A stretch of 64,000 bases of DNA from Devosia sp. (GTDB lineage: Bacteria; Pseudomonadota; Alphaproteobacteria; Rhizobiales; Devosiaceae). The position numbers and the translations under genes were made by a program. The notes under the pieces were generated by a model. The model made no database searches, was not told where the DNA came from, and saw only the letters and a program-made list of their open reading frames with translations. Every line of letters begins with the position of its first letter. The stretch's first letter is position 1. Location of the stretch: the NCBI RefSeq assembly GCF_028290435.1, contig NZ_JAQGJV010000027.1:55218-119217 (forward strand). Reading direction: 5' to 3'. Positions 61,136 to 64,000 of the stretch are shown here, piece after piece.

Positions 61136-63484
61136 TCAGGCCCCAAGTGTCAGCAGGCGCGACAAATGCGCGGCGAGTTCGGCCTGCTGGTAGGGCTTGG
61201 ACAGGCGCGGAAGGTCGGTTGTGGTGCCGCTGGGCAGGTCGGCATAGCCGGTGGCCAGAAGGATCGGCAACGCGGGAAACAACTCGCGTGCCTTGCTGGC
61301 CAGTTCGACGCCGGTCATGCCCGGCATGGCATAATCGGTAATCAGCGCGTCGATGCGCTTGCCGCTGCCCAGGATTTCCAGCGCCTGCTTGCCGGAATAG
61401 GCTTCGAGCACGGTATGGCCGAGGTCTTCCACCATATCGACAGTATTCATATTGATCAGCGCATCGTCGTCGACCACCAGGATGGTGGACGCTGGCGCAT
61501 TCGTGTTGACAGGTTCCATTACCAAAACCTCTTCGACAGGTGCGGTTGAGACGGGGAGCCACAATTCGGCGGTGGTGCCCTTGCCGGGCTGGCTGACCAG
61601 GTTGAGCGCGCCGCCCAGTTGCACGGCCAGGCCATGCACCATGGACAGGCCCAGGCCCGTGCCCTTGCCAAGCTCCTTGGTGGAGAAAAACGGCTCGATT
61701 GCGCTTTTGAGCGTCGTGGCATCCATGCCAAAACCGGTATCGATGACGCTCAGGCGCAGAAAGCTGCCATCAAGACCCAGCCCCTGCCAGGCGCCTTCGC
61801 GCTGGGTGAGGGTCAGGCGCAGCGTTCCGCCATCGGGCATGGCATCGCGGGCGTTGACGGCCAGGTTCAGGATAGCCAGTTCGAGCTGGTTGGGATCGAC
61901 CTTGGCGGGCGGCAGATCGGGCGCCAGATCGAATTCCACCGCGATCAGCGGGCCGATCGAGCGCTCCATCAGCGCGCGCATGCCTTCGAGCAATTGCGCC
62001 AGATCGGTGGGGAGCGGCTTGAGGTCCTGTCGGCGCGCGAAGGACAGCAGGCGCGAGGTCAGCGAAGCCCCGCGCTGGGCGCCCTGGAGGGCGCCATCGA
62101 TGAAGCGATGCAGTTGCGGGTCGTCCGGTATGCGCTTGCGCAGCAGTTCGAGATTGCCCTGCACTGCCGCCAGAAGGTTATTGAAATCATGGGCCACGCC
62201 GCCGGTGAGCTGGCCGATGGTTTCCATCTTCTGGGCCTGGCGCAATTGTTCTTCGGCGCGGCGCCGGTCGGTCATTTCGCGGAAGAATGCCGCCCCACCA
62301 ACGATCTGCCCATCGCCGCCGCGCAGGGGCGCATGCTGGCTTTCCAGCGCGATCTGGCCGGCGGCTTCCGTGGTCAGCTCGATCTCCTCGATCGGCCCGG
62401 AGACGCCCGCGAGCGCATCGTGCAGGCGCGGCGTGATCGCTTCGCTCTGCCCATCCCCGATCAGCTTGGCCAGCGGGCGGCCCTTAGCGTCGGCGGCGCT
62501 GACGCCGAACAGGCGCTCCATCACCGGGTTCCAGATGGTGACGTTGAGATCGGGATCATAGGCGACGATGCCGGCCGGCACGCTGGTCATCAGCAGGCCC
62601 GAAAGCGCGCGTTCGCCGCGCAGCGCCTCCTGGGTGCGTTCGCGCTCGACGGCCAGCTCCTGCACCATCTCGTCGCGGAAGGCCTCGGCCTGCTTGCGCT
62701 CGGTAATATCGGAGGTGACGCCGATGATCTTGGCCGGCTTGCCCGAGTTGCCGGTCAAGACGCGGGCTCGCGCATCGACCCAATGTTCGCTGCCATCGGG
62801 CCAGTTGATGCGGTATTCGATGACCAGGTCGGCGCCGGTCTCGATGGCATCGTCCATCGCCCGCTGCACGCGGCTCTGGTCGGACCAGCCAATGGATTCG
62901 ATCAGGTCGGCAAACAGGAACACATCGTCGGGGGCGCGGCCGTAGCAGGCCTTGAACTGGTCCGAGCCGCTCAGCCGCTGCTCGGCAATGTCGAGCTCCC
63001 AGCTCCCCATGCGACCGGCCAGCAGCGCCGTCGCCAGGTTTTGCTCGCCCTCGCGCAGGTCTTCAAGATAGCGCCGGGCCTGATATTGCCGGCGGCGGCC
63101 GCGCAGCGCGTTGTCGACCACATTGACCAAAGCCGTGGTGTGGAATGGCCGCTCGAGAAAGATCACGTTGCCCAACGCGCTCTGCAGGTCCGCCAGCAGT
63201 GGATTTTGCTCGGGGCCGCCCAGACGCTTGGTCAGCACGATGAAGGGGAAATCGGACCAGGGCTGCTGCTCCTCGATCCAGCGCGTCAGGGCGCCCAGAT
63301 CGGCATATTGCAGCGCCTCGTCGGTGATGATGGCGAGACCCGCGCCCTCCTGCAGGCCGGCGACCAGTTCAGCCACGCCCCCGCGGTTTTCTGCTTGCCG
63401 GCCAACGCCCTGCAATAGCGAAACCGCCAGCGGACCATCGCGTCCGGCCGGGGCAAGCACCAATGCACGTTCGGAGTTGATCAC
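61136..63484 (-). CDS. Hybrid histidine kinase (receiver-like, two PAS, HisKA, HATPase, REC)
   Basis: A 782-residue cytoplasmic sensor kinase with a GTG start that overlaps the kaiC-like stop (GTGA). Residues 1-130 look like a degenerate receiver domain. Two PAS domains follow (about 155-270, WPDGSEHWVDARARVL; about 290-400, TIWNPVMERLFGVSAADAKG). HisKA contains GGVAHDFNNLL (phospho-His about 428). HATPase motifs are NLAVNARDAMPDG and GTGLGLSMVHG. The C-terminal REC (about 670-780) has ALITDYAMPG (Asp about 717) and SKPYQQAEL. No membrane segment is seen. It is probably cotranscribed with, and functionally tied to, the kaiC-like ATPase. Confidence 0.92.
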   Translation of the reverse strand: MINSERALVLAPAGRDGPLAVSLLQGVGRQAENRGGVAELVAGLQEGAGLAIITDEALQYADLGALTRWIEEQQPWSDFPFIVLTKRLGGPEQNPLLADLQSALGNVIFLERPFHTTALVNVVDNALRGRRRQYQARRYLEDLREGEQNLATALLAGRMGSWELDIAEQRLSGSDQFKACYGRAPDDVFLFADLIESIGWSDQSRVQRAMDDAIETGADLVIEYRINWPDGSEHWVDARARVLTGNSGKPAKIIGVTSDITERKQAEAFRDEMVQELAVERERTQEALRGERALSGLLMTSVPAGIVAYDPDLNVTIWNPVMERLFGVSAADAKGRPLAKLIGDGQSEAITPRLHDALAGVSGPIEEIELTTEAAGQIALESQHAPLRGGDGQIVGGAAFFREMTDRRRAEEQLRQAQKMETIGQLTGGVAHDFNNLLAAVQGNLELLRKRIPDDPQLHRFIDGALQGAQRGASLTSRLLSFARRQDLKPLPTDLAQLLEGMRALMERSIGPLIAVEFDLAPDLPPAKVDPNQLELAILNLAVNARDAMPDGGTLRLTLTQREGAWQGLGLDGSFLRLSVIDTGFGMDATTLKSAIEPFFSTKELGKGTGLGLSMVHGLAVQLGGALNLVSQPGKGTTAELWLPVSTAPVEEVLVMEPVNTNAPASTILVVDDDALINMNTVDMVEDLGHTVLEAYSGKQALEILGSGKRIDALITDYAMPGMTGVELASKARELFPALPILLATGYADLPSGTTTDLPRLSKPYQQAELAAHLSRLLTLGA

Positions 63485-64000
63485 ACCCGTTCGTCTCCAG
63501 CCGATAGAAAGTCGCGGCCACCGTCCATGGGTTCTTCGTGCCCCAGCAGCGGCTTACTGGCACCAGTATAGGTGGGAACGCCGCGCAACACACCCTGGAA
63601 ATCCTCCAGGGGTTCGCCGATCGAAATGCCGTTACGGCCGATGCGGTATTCGCGGATGGTGTCCTCGTGGTCGCCGCTGCGCTTCTTGATGATCGAGATG
63701 GCGCGGCGCACCCGGCCCAGCGCCTCGAAATAGCGCAGCAGGATGACGCTATCGGCCAGGTAAGTAATGTCGACCGGCGATTTCATGTCGCCCACGAGGC
63801 CATGCTGGGCCACGGTGACGAAGGTGGTGGCGCCCTGCCGGTTCAGGTATTGCAGCAGTTCGTGCATGTGCAGCAGCAGCGCGTGCTCCTGCGGCATGGC
63901 GGCCTGGTAGCCGTTGAGGCTGTCGATCACGACGGTTTTGACCTGCGAGGAATCGACGCGCTCGCGTACGCGATGAGCAAATTCACCCGGCGACAATTCG
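63481..64000 (-). CDS. KaiC-like RecA-fold ATPase, C-terminal part (truncated by the window end)
   Basis: The gene runs off the window; about 173 residues of the C-terminal part are seen. VKTVVIDSLNGYQAAMPQE holds the Walker B strand and Asp, TTFVTVAQHGLVGDM and YLADSVILLRYFEALGRV are KaiC/RadA-type segments, and IIKKRSGDHEDTIREYRI matches the KaiC family C-terminal strand. P-loop and first-domain residues are outside. In alphaproteobacteria such KaiC-like proteins, often paired with histidine kinases, are linked to stress or signalling and not to a full clock, as far as is known. No kaiA or kaiB is present. Confidence 0.85.
   Translation of the reverse strand, partial: ELSPGEFAHRVRERVDSSQVKTVVIDSLNGYQAAMPQEHALLLHMHELLQYLNRQGATTFVTVAQHGLVGDMKSPVDITYLADSVILLRYFEALGRVRRAISIIKKRSGDHEDTIREYRIGRNGISIGEPLEDFQGVLRGVPTYTGASKPLLGHEEPMDGGRDFLSAGDERV

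Noticed and set aside
61619..63418. 599-codon plus-strand frame opposite the hybrid kinase
   Set aside because: It is an antisense shadow; no domain or start signal, and the kinase on the minus strand is complete.

Overview
The window is GC-rich, densely packed bacterial DNA with many 4-base ATGA gene overlaps. Its gene content (ExoY/ExoF/ExoP-type and PrsD/PrsE-type homologues, L-2-hydroxyglutarate oxidase, a CASTOR/POLLUX-like channel, a KaiC-like ATPase with a hybrid kinase) points to an alphaproteobacterium. Order Hyphomicrobiales, perhaps the Devosia group, is my guess from gene content and is not proven here.

Layout. (1) 1-6.4 kb, plus strand: a sugar catabolic operon with the tail of an enolase-superfamily dehydratase, a Tat-type solute-binding protein, two permeases, an ATPase, and a 630-residue protein I cannot assign. 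(2) 6.4-20.2 kb: a GMC oxidoreductase, a family 2 glycosyltransferase and a predicted alpha/alpha-toroid protein, which converge on a type I secretion operon (minus strand) made of a 1903-residue multidomain surface protein, a 104-residue partner, a C39-like ABC exporter and its membrane fusion protein. (3) 20.3-23.7 kb: rfbB-rfbD-rfbA-rfbC for dTDP-L-rhamnose. (4) 23.9-50.6 kb: a large Wzx/Wzy-type exopolysaccharide locus with glycosyltransferases, WecG- and WecC-like enzymes, an ExoY-like initiating transferase, ExoF/ExoP-like export and length-control proteins, a second type I exporter (PrsD/PrsE-like), a Wbp-like amino-sugar module, a second aminotransferase/epimerase module, a polymerase, an FkbM methyltransferase, a 2OG-Fe(II) oxygenase and a flippase. 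(5) 51-55.3 kb: a beta-helix protein with RTX modules and two regulators. (6) 55.3-64 kb: housekeeping-type genes, with lhgO, tRNA-Arg(CCG), an ion channel homologue, a lytic transglycosylase lipoprotein, an exported RidA-like protein divergent from a TetR regulator across a striking palindrome, a hybrid histidine kinase and a truncated kaiC-like gene.

How the parts fit. The core of the window looks like one cell-surface programme. dTDP-rhamnose and a diacetamido-uronic-acid-type sugar would be made, assembled on a lipid carrier started by the ExoY-like enzyme, flipped, polymerised and exported. Two separate type I secretion systems sit in the same locus. The PrsD/PrsE-like one is the natural exporter for the beta-helix/RTX protein. 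The C39-like one is co-transcribed with the giant protein, which has no signal peptide and no RTX repeats. That giant-protein operon is the best candidate here for an under-described system.
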